Shown in pieces: positions 26,830 through 35,468 of a stretch of 64,000 nt of DNA. A program made the translations under genes and the position numbers. The DNA is from Pedobacter glucosidilyticus DSM 23534 (GTDB taxonomy: Bacteria > Bacteroidota > Bacteroidia > Sphingobacteriales > Sphingobacteriaceae), in assembly GCF_000425145.1 (NCBI RefSeq), contig NZ_AULF01000017.1, forward strand, positions 1-64,000. Reading direction: 5' to 3'. The notes below the pieces were generated by a model, which made no database searches, was not told where the DNA came from, and was given only the letters and a program-made list of their open reading frames with translations. How positions within the stretch are numbered: position 1 is the stretch's first letter; every line of letters starts with the position of its first letter.

Positions 26830-26868
26830 TTGGTTAACCAAATATAGTTTTTAAAATTGGTTAACCAA
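26830..26868. promoter_or_regulatory. Twin GntR operators upstream of the alginate operon
   Basis: Two identical 12-bp perfect palindromes, TTGGTTAACCAA, lie at 26830-26841 and 26857-26868. Their centres are 27 bases apart and both are embedded in AT-rich flanks. FadR-subfamily operators are short palindromes of this kind. I found no further copy elsewhere in the window, so control of the whole alginate cluster from this one point is likely. Confidence 0.8.
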
Positions 26869-26887
26869 ATTTTATTTAAATTTATAT

Positions 26888-26918
26888 AAAAGGCCTTTAT
26901 ATTTCTACAAAGGCCTTA
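26888..26918. terminator. Hairpin upstream of the alginate operon
   Basis: AAAGGCCTTT (26888-26897) and AAAGGCCTTA (26909-26918) can pair across an 11-base loop. On the minus strand it would sit behind the metal-efflux operon, with T-rich sequence after it, and could be a back-up terminator. The rest of 26919-27120 shows no feature I can support. Confidence 0.35.
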
Positions 26919-27120
26919 TGCACACTAACTATAATGGATTTCTTTCTTAGTCTCATTTTTTCAATAAAACACTTGCTAATATCAGTTATAAGAGCAAAAG
27001 AAAAGTAAGGCTGATTAGCAAAGGATTAGCTCATCTTAACCTATTTATGATCAAGAACTTACTAATTAAAGAATCATAAATACAAATTCTATTTAAGAAG
27101 ATAGGATAAAAGAGATAAAT

Positions 27121-27152
27121 GTAAAAGCAAAAGAGTTAGCCTAGGCTAACTC
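27121..27152 (-). terminator. Terminator of the RND metal-efflux operon
   Basis: A perfect 20-bp palindrome (27133-27152; stems GAGTTAGC/GCTAACTC, loop CTAG) is followed on the minus strand by TTTTGCTTTTAC. It overlaps the last codons of the adaptor gene and has the form of an intrinsic terminator. Confidence 0.75.
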
Positions 27153-28318
27153 CCTTGTTTAAATTCTAATTCGCTGTTTAACAAATAGGCACCTTTGGTA
27201 ACCACCAAATCGCCTATTTTTATGCCTTCTTTAATTTCTATTTGGTTGCTGTTTTCTAAACCTATCATAACTTCCTTTTTGGTATAGGTATTTTTACCCG
27301 TTTTTAGCCAAACCACATTGGTTTTGCCGTTTCTAAGTACTGCATTTATGGGTAGTGATATGCCTTCAGAGGTTTTACCTTTGAGTTTTACATAGGCCAG
27401 CATTCCAGGTTTTAATTGTAAATCGGTATTTTTCACATTAATCCTGACCAAATTTACCCTGCTATTTAGATTAATTTCTGGGTTTTGAAAATCAACACGA
27501 CCTATCATTTCTTTTTCAGGAAAATCAGGAATATTCACTTTTACTGCTTGTTGTAAATTAACTTTTGCTAATTGTGAAGTGTATAATTGAGCTTCTGCCC
27601 ATAAATTAGATAAATTTACCAGTTTCAAAATTAAGGAACCTTCCATCACATAATCTCCCTCTGTTACCATAAGCTCTGTAATGTAGCCTGATTTTTTACT
27701 ATAAAAAGAAGTAAACTTATCTATCTTCTTTTGTTGGGCCAAGGTTTTAATCTGTTGTTCTGTCATCCCCCATAGTGCTAATTTTTGCTTTGCGCTTTGC
27801 AATAAACGACCATAATCTATCAAGCCATTTTTAAACTCTTGTTGCTTCTCTAAAGCTGCCAGATATTCTTGTTTAGCACTATTTAACTCTTCACTATAAA
27901 TATCCATCAGCTTAGCTCCTGCAGGAACAAAATCGCCTATATTTTTAATGTATAAACGCTCTACCCTACCCGCTACTTTTGCACTGATAGCTTCTTGTAA
28001 ATTTTCGTCGGTACTTAAAGTTGCTGTAACGGTAATTTCTGTGTTTACGCCACCTGCTTTTACTGTATCTGTTTGGATATTCCCTAACTGAATTTGCTGG
28101 TCGCTTAACATCAACTCGTTTACTTGTTTACTAGCATTTTTTTGCACCGCAATTAAGTCCATTTTACAAATGGCACAAGTACCCGGCTCTGGCTCCATAA
28201 TCTGCGGATGCATAGAGCAGGTATAATAAGTATTGCTGTCTGCTGTAGTTTTTTTATCGCCGTTACAGGCATTTACCAAAAACAAAACAGCTAGCGAAAT
28301 CAATTTTAATATTTTCAT
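27146..28318 (-). CDS. RND efflux periplasmic adaptor (CusB-like) with HMBD, copy 2
   Basis: About 390 aa from my chosen start MKILKLISLAVLFLVNAC, which gives a proper lipoprotein signal with the lipobox Cys. An upstream in-frame Met (28348) would overlap the previous gene and bury that signal. An N-terminal heavy-metal-binding domain has YTCSMHPQI and CAICKMDL, followed by the barrel-sandwich and alpha-hairpin adaptor domains. It bridges the RND permease and the TolC channel. The start is one base past the stop of the other adaptor gene. Two adaptors per operon may form a hetero-assembly or serve distinct steps. Confidence 0.9.
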   Translation of the reverse strand: MKILKLISLAVLFLVNACNGDKKTTADSNTYYTCSMHPQIMEPEPGTCAICKMDLIAVQKNASKQVNELMLSDQQIQLGNIQTDTVKAGGVNTEITVTATLSTDENLQEAISAKVAGRVERLYIKNIGDFVPAGAKLMDIYSEELNSAKQEYLAALEKQQEFKNGLIDYGRLLQSAKQKLALWGMTEQQIKTLAQQKKIDKFTSFYSKKSGYITELMVTEGDYVMEGSLILKLVNLSNLWAEAQLYTSQLAKVNLQQAVKVNIPDFPEKEMIGRVDFQNPEINLNSRVNLVRINVKNTDLQLKPGMLAYVKLKGKTSEGISLPINAVLRNGKTNVVWLKTGKNTYTKKEVMIGLENSNQIEIKEGIKIGDLVVTKGAYLLNSELEFKQGS

Positions 28319-28319
28319 C

Positions 28320-29549
28320 TTATGGTTTAATTGCGATAAAACTTTCACTATCTATTAAATATTGAGCATTTACAGCCACTTCATCTTTTGCCGTAAGACC
28401 TTTTAATATCTGCACCTTAGCATTCACTTTATAACCTGTTTTTACCTGATGCACTTTAAAACCAGCAGCTGTTTTCAACATTACAACCTCATGTAGCCCT
28501 AAACTAATCACAGCACTTTCTGGCAACCAATTACCAGATAAAGTTTCGGCTTTGATTGTTGCCTTTACCTGCGCTCCTACAGGTAAATGTTGATTAGGGT
28601 TATCGATATTGATTCTCGCTTTGATAGTTTTAGCTCCTTCTCTAAAAAAAGGCTCGATAAAATTTATTCTAGCTTGGATTGGCTTATCAGGATGCGTTTC
28701 TACGGTAAGACTTACTGGCGAACCTACTTTCACCATCTTTTGCTGATGCGTATAAACATCAACCAACACCCATAAATGCTCTGGATTATAAACCTTAAAA
28801 AGTATATCTCCTTTATTAACATACATGCCCTCTCTAAGCTGTAGCTGGGTGGTATTCATATTAAGCTGCATAGCTTGCTCTTCCTCATTAACATCATGGA
28901 TATGCCCTGTATAAGAACTATAAACCGGCAAAGTAAAATTACTTTCCTTAGTTTTAATGATTTGATTAATTTGCTGGGCAGATACTCCCAACAATTGTAG
29001 TTTTTGCTTTGCAGCTTGAATTAATACGATGTTTTCAGCATCATTTTTAACCAAAAACAATAGTTCTTCTTGTGCGGTAAGCATCTCCGGACTGTAAAGT
29101 TCTAATACTTTTTGCCCTTTGCTTACATCCTGAAAATTATATTTCAGATACATTTTTTCTATTCTCCCGCCAAATCTTGCCGATACCGTACCTGTATAAT
29201 TATCATTATAAGCTGTAAAGCCTAAAGCATCAATAGCTATTTCTTCTTCGCTTTCGCTGATTTTAGTTAAGCCTATTTTAGAAACTACCAAACTATTGGT
29301 AGGCTGTAGTAAACTTTCTAAACTTACATCTTTCACCTGCTCTGCTTCGGTTATTTTAGGTACCAAATCCATTTTGCAAATTGGGCAGCTGCCAAATTCA
29401 TCCCTTATAATTTCTGGATGCATGGGGCAAGTATATTGCGTGGTATGTTCATGTGCTTTTTTATCTGTAAAAAGTTCGCAAGAAGAAATTACAGCTATAA
29501 GCGAGAGCATTAGTACAAAAACGCTTTTTTTATATCTTAAATTCACCAT
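28320..29549 (-). CDS. RND efflux periplasmic adaptor (CusB-like) with HMBD, copy 1
   Basis: A 409-aa lipoprotein (LMLSLIAVISSCELF, lipobox Cys about residue 24). The N-terminal HMBD has YTCPMHPEI and CPICKMDLVP, then HlyD/CusB-type lipoyl and beta-barrel domains. It is the first of two adaptor genes in the Cus-type operon, 25 bases after the TolC-like gene. The CPICKMD and MHP motifs point to Cu(I)/Ag(I) or similar soft metals, which is a family-level inference. Confidence 0.9.
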   Translation of the reverse strand: MVNLRYKKSVFVLMLSLIAVISSCELFTDKKAHEHTTQYTCPMHPEIIRDEFGSCPICKMDLVPKITEAEQVKDVSLESLLQPTNSLVVSKIGLTKISESEEEIAIDALGFTAYNDNYTGTVSARFGGRIEKMYLKYNFQDVSKGQKVLELYSPEMLTAQEELLFLVKNDAENIVLIQAAKQKLQLLGVSAQQINQIIKTKESNFTLPVYSSYTGHIHDVNEEEQAMQLNMNTTQLQLREGMYVNKGDILFKVYNPEHLWVLVDVYTHQQKMVKVGSPVSLTVETHPDKPIQARINFIEPFFREGAKTIKARINIDNPNQHLPVGAQVKATIKAETLSGNWLPESAVISLGLHEVVMLKTAAGFKVHQVKTGYKVNAKVQILKGLTAKDEVAVNAQYLIDSESFIAIKP

Positions 29550-29574
29550 TTTAAATCTTTTATATGTTAATGGT

Positions 29575-30825
29575 TTATCTTAACTCTAGAATCCTATCTA
29601 ACTCTATTTGCATCTTGAGGTACTCCTTTTGCAAATCGATATAATTAAGTTGGATCATGTTTAAGCTTTCCCAAGCATCAAACAACATAAATAGTTCTGC
29701 TGTATTTTGCTCGTAGGCCAATTGTAAACTTTGGTAATTTTTTCTAAAAGCAGGGATAATCTGCTGTTCAAAAAGTTTAAGTTGCTTTTCTTTGGTTTGT
29801 AACTCACTAACCTTACCAAAAGCCCTTCCTCTTATCTCGCTTAAAAGCATATCTTTTTCTTGCCTTAAAGCTTCTGAGCGCCATTTCAAACCTTCAATAT
29901 TTGCCCTTTCAGATTTGGTAGACCAAGCCACAGGTATTTTAATCATCCCCATTAAAGAATATTGCATAGGCATGCCGCCAAAACCAAACATGTGCTCGTA
30001 CTTCACGCCAAATTCTGGTTTCAACATACTTTTCTCTACAGCTTGCTCTAAACCATTCAATACAATACTTTGCACTATAGCTTTGATATCACTTCTATGG
30101 TTAGCTAATGTTGTGCTATCATAAAGGGATGATTGATATTGCTTTTGAGGATAAACCGTATCGATATCAAAATTAGATAGCTTATTGCGGTTCATTAAAG
30201 TGTTCAGCATAATTCTATTCTGCTTGATATCGTTCTGCAACATCAACTGCATATTTTCTATATTGGCCAAAGCGGCTTTTGCTTTATAATAAGTATTTAA
30301 CTTTTCTAAACCATTTTTATATCTGATTTCGGTACTCCTAATCATAAAGCTTAGCAATTGCTGATTTTGCTCCAGAACCTTAGCTTTTTCTTTTGCTAAT
30401 TTCCACTCCACAAAGTTTTGCTTTGCCAAGCTAAACAAATTAAAAGCAACACCTTTTTTGTTTTCTAGCTCTACAGAAGATGCTGTTTCCATCAGTTTTG
30501 CATTGGCATTAAGGTTACTTTTATTAGGAAACATTTGCTCTAAACTGATAGCGTATTGGCCCATTCCTGTGCTTCCATCCATTCCTCTTCTCCACATAGA
30601 AGTATTGTAAGGCACCATCCATAAGCCGGTTCCTAACTGCGGACTTTCCCAATCTTTAGCGCCTTTTGCCATCTCATCCATAGATTTGATTTCGGCATCG
30701 TACATCTTCAACTGTGGGTTTTGCTGCTCTATCTGCTTCAAAATAGTTGCTAAGTCTAACTTTTCTTGTGCTTTTACAACCACAACTTGCAAAAGCAGCA
30801 CTAGCATCATTAATCTTGTTTTCAT
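29575..30825 (-). CDS. TolC family outer-membrane channel (CusC-like)
   Basis: A 416-aa outer-membrane efflux protein with a signal peptide (1-19, ending VVKAQ) and two long helical repeats typical of TolC (about 25-210 and 220-416), rich in Gln, Lys and Leu heptads. The Met-rich segment VPYNTSMWRRGMDGSTGMGQ (about 70-89) may help metal binding, but this is speculative. It lies 11 bases past the permease stop and completes the tripartite pump. Confidence 0.9.
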   Translation of the reverse strand: MKTRLMMLVLLLQVVVVKAQEKLDLATILKQIEQQNPQLKMYDAEIKSMDEMAKGAKDWESPQLGTGLWMVPYNTSMWRRGMDGSTGMGQYAISLEQMFPNKSNLNANAKLMETASSVELENKKGVAFNLFSLAKQNFVEWKLAKEKAKVLEQNQQLLSFMIRSTEIRYKNGLEKLNTYYKAKAALANIENMQLMLQNDIKQNRIMLNTLMNRNKLSNFDIDTVYPQKQYQSSLYDSTTLANHRSDIKAIVQSIVLNGLEQAVEKSMLKPEFGVKYEHMFGFGGMPMQYSLMGMIKIPVAWSTKSERANIEGLKWRSEALRQEKDMLLSEIRGRAFGKVSELQTKEKQLKLFEQQIIPAFRKNYQSLQLAYEQNTAELFMLFDAWESLNMIQLNYIDLQKEYLKMQIELDRILELR

Positions 30826-30836
30826 CTTATTAAAAT

Positions 30837-32789
30837 CTAGTGTTTAGCATCTAAAACTTCTATTTTACCATACTTCTTCAACTCGTACTCTTTAGTCATT
30901 AGAAATATTAATGGTGTAACTAATAATATATGTGTTGATGATGTTAACACCCCACCAACCATAGGTAGCACAATAGGAATCATCACGTCGCTACCTACAC
31001 CAGTGCTCCATAGGATAGGGATTAAACCAAACAGAGAAACGCAAACGGTCATGAGCTTTGGTCTTAAGCGTTTTGCTGCGCCAGCTATCACGTAAGTTCT
31101 TAAGTCTTCTTGGGTAATGGTTTCTCTAGAGTTTCCTTTTAGTGCAACCAATTGCTGCATGGCATCATTCAGATAAATTACCATCACAATACCTGTTTCT
31201 ACTGCTAAACCAAAAAGTGCAATAAAACCTACGGCTACCGCCACAGAAAGATTAACACCCCAGAAATAAACCATAAAAGCACCACCAATAAGGGCAAACG
31301 GAATAGATATCAAGCTAAAAAACGCTTCTCTTACCGAGTGGAAAGCGAAATACATACATAAAAAGATGATGATTAACACGATAGGGATAATCAATTTCAT
31401 GGTACGCTCGCTACGGATAAGGTTTTCATATTGCCCGCTCCATTCTATAAAATAACCTTTAGGTAATTGCCCTATCATGGCATCTAGCTTCTCGCGAGCT
31501 TCTTCTACCGTACCTGCTAAATCTCTATCTCTTACATTAAATAAAACAGTCCCGCGTAGTAAAGCATTTTCTGAATTAATCATGGGTGGACCTTCAGAAA
31601 TCCCAATATCAGCTACAGCTTCTAAAGGAATTGGACCAAAATCCATGGTTTGTACTTGCAAACGTTTTAAATCTTGCAGGTTATCTCTAAAATCTTGGCC
31701 ATAACGGGCATTTACAGAAAATCTTTGTCGGCCTTCAATCGTAGTTGTCAATTGCATACCACCTAAAGCACTTTCAACTACGGTATTTACATCATCCACA
31801 CTTAAATTGTATCTGCTTATTTCATCTCTTTTAATGGCTATATCAATATATTTACCACCAGTAATAGGCTCCACATATAAATCCTTAACCCCTTCTATAC
31901 CTTGCAAATAGCTGCGTATTTTTTGAGAGAAAGCATCAATGGTATCTAAATTTTGACCGTAAACTTTTACACCTACATCTGTTCTGATACCTGTAGAAAG
32001 CATATTGATACGGTTGATGATGGGCTGCGTCCAACCGTTAGTAACCCCAGGTATTTGCAACTTAGCATTCAATTCGTTGATGATATCGTCTTTCGTAAGA
32101 CCAGAACGCCATTCGTGTTTAGGTTTAAGTAGGATAATCGTTTCTATCATACTGATAGGCGAATTATCTGTTGCTGTTTCGGCTCTTCCGGCTTTTCCTA
32201 AAACATAGCTAACCTCTGGCACAGATTTGATAATCTTATCCTGAACTTGTAGGATACGTTTGGCTTCGCCATTAGAAACATCGGGTAGCGTTACAGGCAT
32301 GAATAAAATAGAGCCTTCATCTAACGGAGGCATAAACTCTCTACCTAAGCTCCATAACATCGGCACACTAATTAATAAAGCCAGAATATTAATACCTAGT
32401 GTAGTTTTTCGCCAGTGTATACATTTGGTAATCAAGGGTTCGTACCAAGCTTCTAGCTTTCTGTTAACCGGGTTTTCATTTTCGCTTTTAAACCTACCTT
32501 TCATAAAATAAGAGATGAGTACCGGTGCTAAAGTGAGCACCAAAATAGCATCTATCACTAAAATGAAGGTTTTGGTATAGGCTAAAGGGCCAAATAGTTT
32601 TCCCTCTTGCCCGGTTAATAAAAACACAGGTAAGAAAGAAGTAATGATGATAACGGTAGAAAAGAACACCCCTCTTGATACTTGCTTACAAGCATCGGCA
32701 ATAATTTGCAAGCGGGTAGCTTCAGGAATAGGTGTATAACCTAAATCTTCCTTTTTCTTGTTGAATATATTTTTGATGAATCCTATCAT
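30837..32789 (-). CDS. C-terminal half of a split CusA-type RND permease
   Basis: About 650 aa from the ATG at 32789, whose ATGA overlaps the stop of the N-terminal half. It covers TM5 onward: RGVFFSTVIIITSFLPVFLLTGQEGKLF (start of TM5-6), the second periplasmic porter region including ALGGMQLTTTIEGRQRF and GPPMINSENALLRG (the Met aligns with a metal-binding Met of E. coli CusA), then the C-terminal TM block. An in-frame ATG at 32819 inside the upstream gene is an alternative start. The full-length family is one chain of about 1040-1100 aa, so this is either a true split subunit or a frameshifted gene. Confidence 0.88.
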   Translation of the reverse strand: MIGFIKNIFNKKKEDLGYTPIPEATRLQIIADACKQVSRGVFFSTVIIITSFLPVFLLTGQEGKLFGPLAYTKTFILVIDAILVLTLAPVLISYFMKGRFKSENENPVNRKLEAWYEPLITKCIHWRKTTLGINILALLISVPMLWSLGREFMPPLDEGSILFMPVTLPDVSNGEAKRILQVQDKIIKSVPEVSYVLGKAGRAETATDNSPISMIETIILLKPKHEWRSGLTKDDIINELNAKLQIPGVTNGWTQPIINRINMLSTGIRTDVGVKVYGQNLDTIDAFSQKIRSYLQGIEGVKDLYVEPITGGKYIDIAIKRDEISRYNLSVDDVNTVVESALGGMQLTTTIEGRQRFSVNARYGQDFRDNLQDLKRLQVQTMDFGPIPLEAVADIGISEGPPMINSENALLRGTVLFNVRDRDLAGTVEEAREKLDAMIGQLPKGYFIEWSGQYENLIRSERTMKLIIPIVLIIIFLCMYFAFHSVREAFFSLISIPFALIGGAFMVYFWGVNLSVAVAVGFIALFGLAVETGIVMVIYLNDAMQQLVALKGNSRETITQEDLRTYVIAGAAKRLRPKLMTVCVSLFGLIPILWSTGVGSDVMIPIVLPMVGGVLTSSTHILLVTPLIFLMTKEYELKKYGKIEVLDAKH

Positions 32790-34069
32790 GATTTTTGATG
32801 TTTTGGATTGTTTTGCCATTCAGACAATCGGCGATAAGCGTTTTCAGACATGATGATTCCATTATCTACAATAACACCAATAGCCAAAGCAATACCTGTT
32901 AAAGACATGATGTTAGATGAAATACCAAAAGCATTAAGTAATAAAAAGCTAAGAGCGATAGTTACCGGTATTTGTAGAATAATACTTAAAGCACTTCTCC
33001 AATGCATCAAGAAAATAATAACGATAATACACACCACTATAATTTCTTCTAACAATTTTACTTTGATGGTATAAATAGCCGCTTCTATTAAAGAACTTCT
33101 ATCATAGGCAATATTAAACTTCACACCCTTTGGCAAACCCCTTTCTACTTCTTCCATTTTGGTTTTAACAGCAGCAATAACTTTATCGGCATTTTCTCCA
33201 TAACGCATCACCACAATACCTCCAACAGCTTCGCCCTCGCCATTTTCATCAAAAATACCGAGTCTTAAATCGCCTCCCATTTGCACTGTACCAATGTCTT
33301 TTACCCTTACAGGGATCCCTTTGTTATTGGCTATAGCGATGTTCTCTAAATCCTGCTTATTCTTAACATAGCCCAAACCTCTGATGATGTAGGCCATATC
33401 GCTCATCTCAAACTTTCTTCCGCCAACATCATTATTGTTTGCCTTCACCTTATTCATCACATCCATTAAGGAAAGGTTATAGAATTGCAATTTTAAAGGA
33501 TCTATCACCAATTGGTATTGCTTTTCGAAGCCACCAAAAGAGGCTACTTCTGCAACGCCAGGTACGGTTTGTAAAGCCAGTTTGATGTACCAGTCTTGTA
33601 GTGCCCGTTGCTCGCCAAGGTCCATTTTACCGGCATCCAAAGTATACCAAAATATATGACCAACACCCGTTCCATCAGGGCCTAGTGTTGGGGTAATACC
33701 TTCTGGTAATAATCGCTGTGCGTAGTTTAATCGCTCTAATACACGGGTACGAGCCCAATAAATATCCGTTTGATCATCAAAAATGATGTATACAAAGCTC
33801 ATCCCAAACATAGAACTCGCTCTGATATCTTTTACCTGTGGGATACCCTGTAAATTACTTACCAATGGATAGGTAATTTGGTCTTCTATGACTTGCGGAC
33901 TTCTACCCATCCATTCGGTAAATACAATCACTTGATTTTCTGATAAATCAGGGATGGCATCTATCGGATTTTCTTGTACAGCATATATCCCCCAGCCAAA
34001 CAAGCCCATCGTTATCAGTAAAACGAAGAGCCTGTTTTTTAAAGAAAAATCTATAATTGCTGGTATCAT
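32786..34069 (-). CDS. N-terminal half of a split CusA-type RND permease
   Basis: A 427-aa protein covering TM1, the first periplasmic porter/docking region and TM2-4 of a heavy-metal efflux RND permease. The TM4 proton-relay motif GVIVDNGIIMSENAYRRL is near the end. The chain stops (HQKS-TGA) in the cytoplasmic loop between TM4 and TM5, exactly where the second half restarts through an ATGA overlap. The break falls in a loop rather than a domain, so the two chains could assemble into a working protomer. A -1 shift in the short A-run at about 32790-32796 would also join the frames. Confidence 0.88.
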   Translation of the reverse strand: MIPAIIDFSLKNRLFVLLITMGLFGWGIYAVQENPIDAIPDLSENQVIVFTEWMGRSPQVIEDQITYPLVSNLQGIPQVKDIRASSMFGMSFVYIIFDDQTDIYWARTRVLERLNYAQRLLPEGITPTLGPDGTGVGHIFWYTLDAGKMDLGEQRALQDWYIKLALQTVPGVAEVASFGGFEKQYQLVIDPLKLQFYNLSLMDVMNKVKANNNDVGGRKFEMSDMAYIIRGLGYVKNKQDLENIAIANNKGIPVRVKDIGTVQMGGDLRLGIFDENGEGEAVGGIVVMRYGENADKVIAAVKTKMEEVERGLPKGVKFNIAYDRSSLIEAAIYTIKVKLLEEIIVVCIIVIIFLMHWRSALSIILQIPVTIALSFLLLNAFGISSNIMSLTGIALAIGVIVDNGIIMSENAYRRLSEWQNNPKHQKS

Positions 34070-34074
34070 CTTTT

Positions 34075-34329
34075 TTAGTGATTATGGTTATGATGAGTAG
34101 TATCGCTATGTATATGTGTGGTATCACTCGCTACATCAGCCTGGGCTACTAAATCCATTTTACATTTAGGGCAAGTACCAGGCTCGTAGGCAATTACTTC
34201 TGGATCCATTGGGCAGGTATAGGTTATGTTTTTATCTGTTGCAGTGGCATCATTAGTTTGGGTATTGTTGCTACATGCGGTTACAACTAAGGTTGTTAAA
34301 ATCACTAAACTTAAAGCTATTCTTTTCAT
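34075..34329 (-). CDS. Small HMBD lipoprotein with His-rich tail
   Basis: An 84-aa lipoprotein: signal TTLVVTAC (lipobox Cys about 19), a heavy-metal-binding domain YTCPMDPEV ... CPKCKMDLVAQ, and a C-terminal tail rich in His (HIHSDTTHHNHNH). It is the first gene of the efflux operon, five bases before the permease. It probably captures Cu/Ag or a similar ion in the periplasm for the pump. The leader has a small hairpin (AACCCT-TTGC-AGGGTT, 34348-34363). Confidence 0.88.
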   Translation of the reverse strand: MKRIALSLVILTTLVVTACSNNTQTNDATATDKNITYTCPMDPEVIAYEPGTCPKCKMDLVAQADVASDTTHIHSDTTHHNHNH

Positions 34330-34413
34330 TATAAAAAATTTAAAATCAACCCTTTGCAGGGTTATTATCTGTACATAAAAAAATTAAATACTAAGGTTGG
34401 AGATATGCTTTTA

Positions 34414-34426
34414 GGGTAGGATACCC
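34414..34426. promoter_or_regulatory. Palindrome upstream of the metal-efflux operon
   Basis: GGGTAGGATACCC has 5-bp GGGTA/TACCC arms and lies 85 bases upstream of the HMBD lipoprotein start. The flanking ATACCCAAAA also occurs 13 bases upstream of the copper-storage gene (36903 on). A metal-responsive operator is possible but weakly supported. Confidence 0.3.
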
Positions 34427-34525
34427 AAAAACTTGAAATAGGGAACTGTAATAAAGTGCTGTCCTTCGACTTTTCTATCATCTACGTTATTTATTAATAT
34501 TTCAAATTAAAGCATTCACACACCA

Positions 34526-34695
34526 GCTCTCCGGCCTCTTGACCGGCCATGTCAAGTTACTTTTTTCCGCAAAAAGTAACCAAAAACTCTCCGCTGCGCC
34601 GCTTGCTTCTAAAGGTTCTGCTAAGGCTAATTCTGTAGATACCGCAACCGCCAAGGCGGAATTTAGTGTAAACGGTTGTTTCTACTTAGGCTCCA
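34526..34695. repeat. Intergenic repeat family 1, short form, copy A
   Basis: Shared with 39030-39247: GGCCTCTTGACCGGCCATGT, then a TTACTTTT...AAAAAGTAAC hairpin, CTCTCCGCTGCGCCGCTTGC, TCTAAAGGTTCT, CGCAACCGCCA..GGCGGAATT and a closing TTAGGCTC. The remainder of the gap 34330-34852 outside this repeat shows only the palindrome and leader hairpin listed separately. No gene is supported inside it. Confidence 0.75.
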
Positions 34696-34852
34696 TTATC
34701 GAACTACTTTAAAACATCATCACATATTGATTGAAATACTTGCCTGCGGTAAACAGGCATTAAACGTTCAGGACGACATTAACTTGTTTTGCTGTCTCAC
34801 AAGAAATGGCATTTTGATACAGCTCCGTATTTACGAAGTATCAGGAAGAAAA

Positions 34853-35236
34853 TCAGATTCTGAAATTGCAGTTTTGTAGATAGATGGGAGATTTAGCTCC
34901 TAATGGTGGTGCATGACTTTGGTAAGCCAATACCACTTCTTTTGTATTTACAACTTTAAAATCAAATACGGGGATTGGTGATAAAAGCGTTGCAAAAAGT
35001 TTAGCCTCTAAAAATTTAGCTGAGCTTGACAGGTGACTGTCTTTAACTTTAAATGTTTGTACCTCATTTTGGCAACATCCAGCATCTTTACTTTCTTTAC
35101 TAGCCTTTAGATATTTTTCTGAGGTTGTGAAAGTAACCGATTCTAACTCGCCACAGCAATAAAATTTATTTACCGCTACTCCGAAAACGGAAAGCGAGTA
35201 AAGAAATACCAGCGTAAGCGTAAATAGTTTTTTCAC
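34853..35236 (-). CDS. HYC_CC_PP family exported protein
   Basis: A 127-aa exported protein with signal peptide (1-19), then NKFYCCGE (the HYC position, here FYC), KDAGCCQNE (the CC pair, about 53-54) and HAPPLGAK (the PP pair). The spaced HYC/CC/PP motifs define a Bacteroidota family often found near metal-efflux genes. The cysteines and the retained His residues suggest periplasmic metal binding, which is inference. It is read in the same direction as the Cus-type operon but separated by about 520 bases with a repeat. Confidence 0.8.
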   Translation of the reverse strand: MKKLFTLTLVFLYSLSVFGVAVNKFYCCGELESVTFTTSEKYLKASKESKDAGCCQNEVQTFKVKDSHLSSSAKFLEAKLFATLLSPIPVFDFKVVNTKEVVLAYQSHAPPLGAKSPIYLQNCNFRI

Positions 35237-35426
35237 GCTGTAAAGTTACGTTAATATTTATTAAAAAAACAAAATGGTTTAACTACAAACTTATGGTAGC
35301 TATTTGGTACTAGTTTACTGTGAGTAATACCAATTTATAACAAACTATTATTAGCTATATTTCTTGAATAATTGTTAAGTTCCGATATAATTATGAGATT
35401 TTGTCTTATATGAAGTATAATATCAT

Positions 35427-35468
35427 TTATCGGACATTTATCGGATATTTAGTGGTTTTATCGGACAT
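35427..35468. repeat. Three short direct repeats at the 3' end of the AlbA_2 pseudogene
   Basis: TTATCGGACAT (35427), TTATCGGATAT (35438) and TTATCGGACAT (35458). The third overlaps the stop codon and last codons of the gene. They look like small tandem duplications of the gene's own 3' end. Confidence 0.5.

Noticed and set aside
30837-34069. Two separate RND transporters
   Set aside because: The two reading frames cover complementary parts of one CusA-like chain (TM1-4 and TM5-12) with no duplicated domain.
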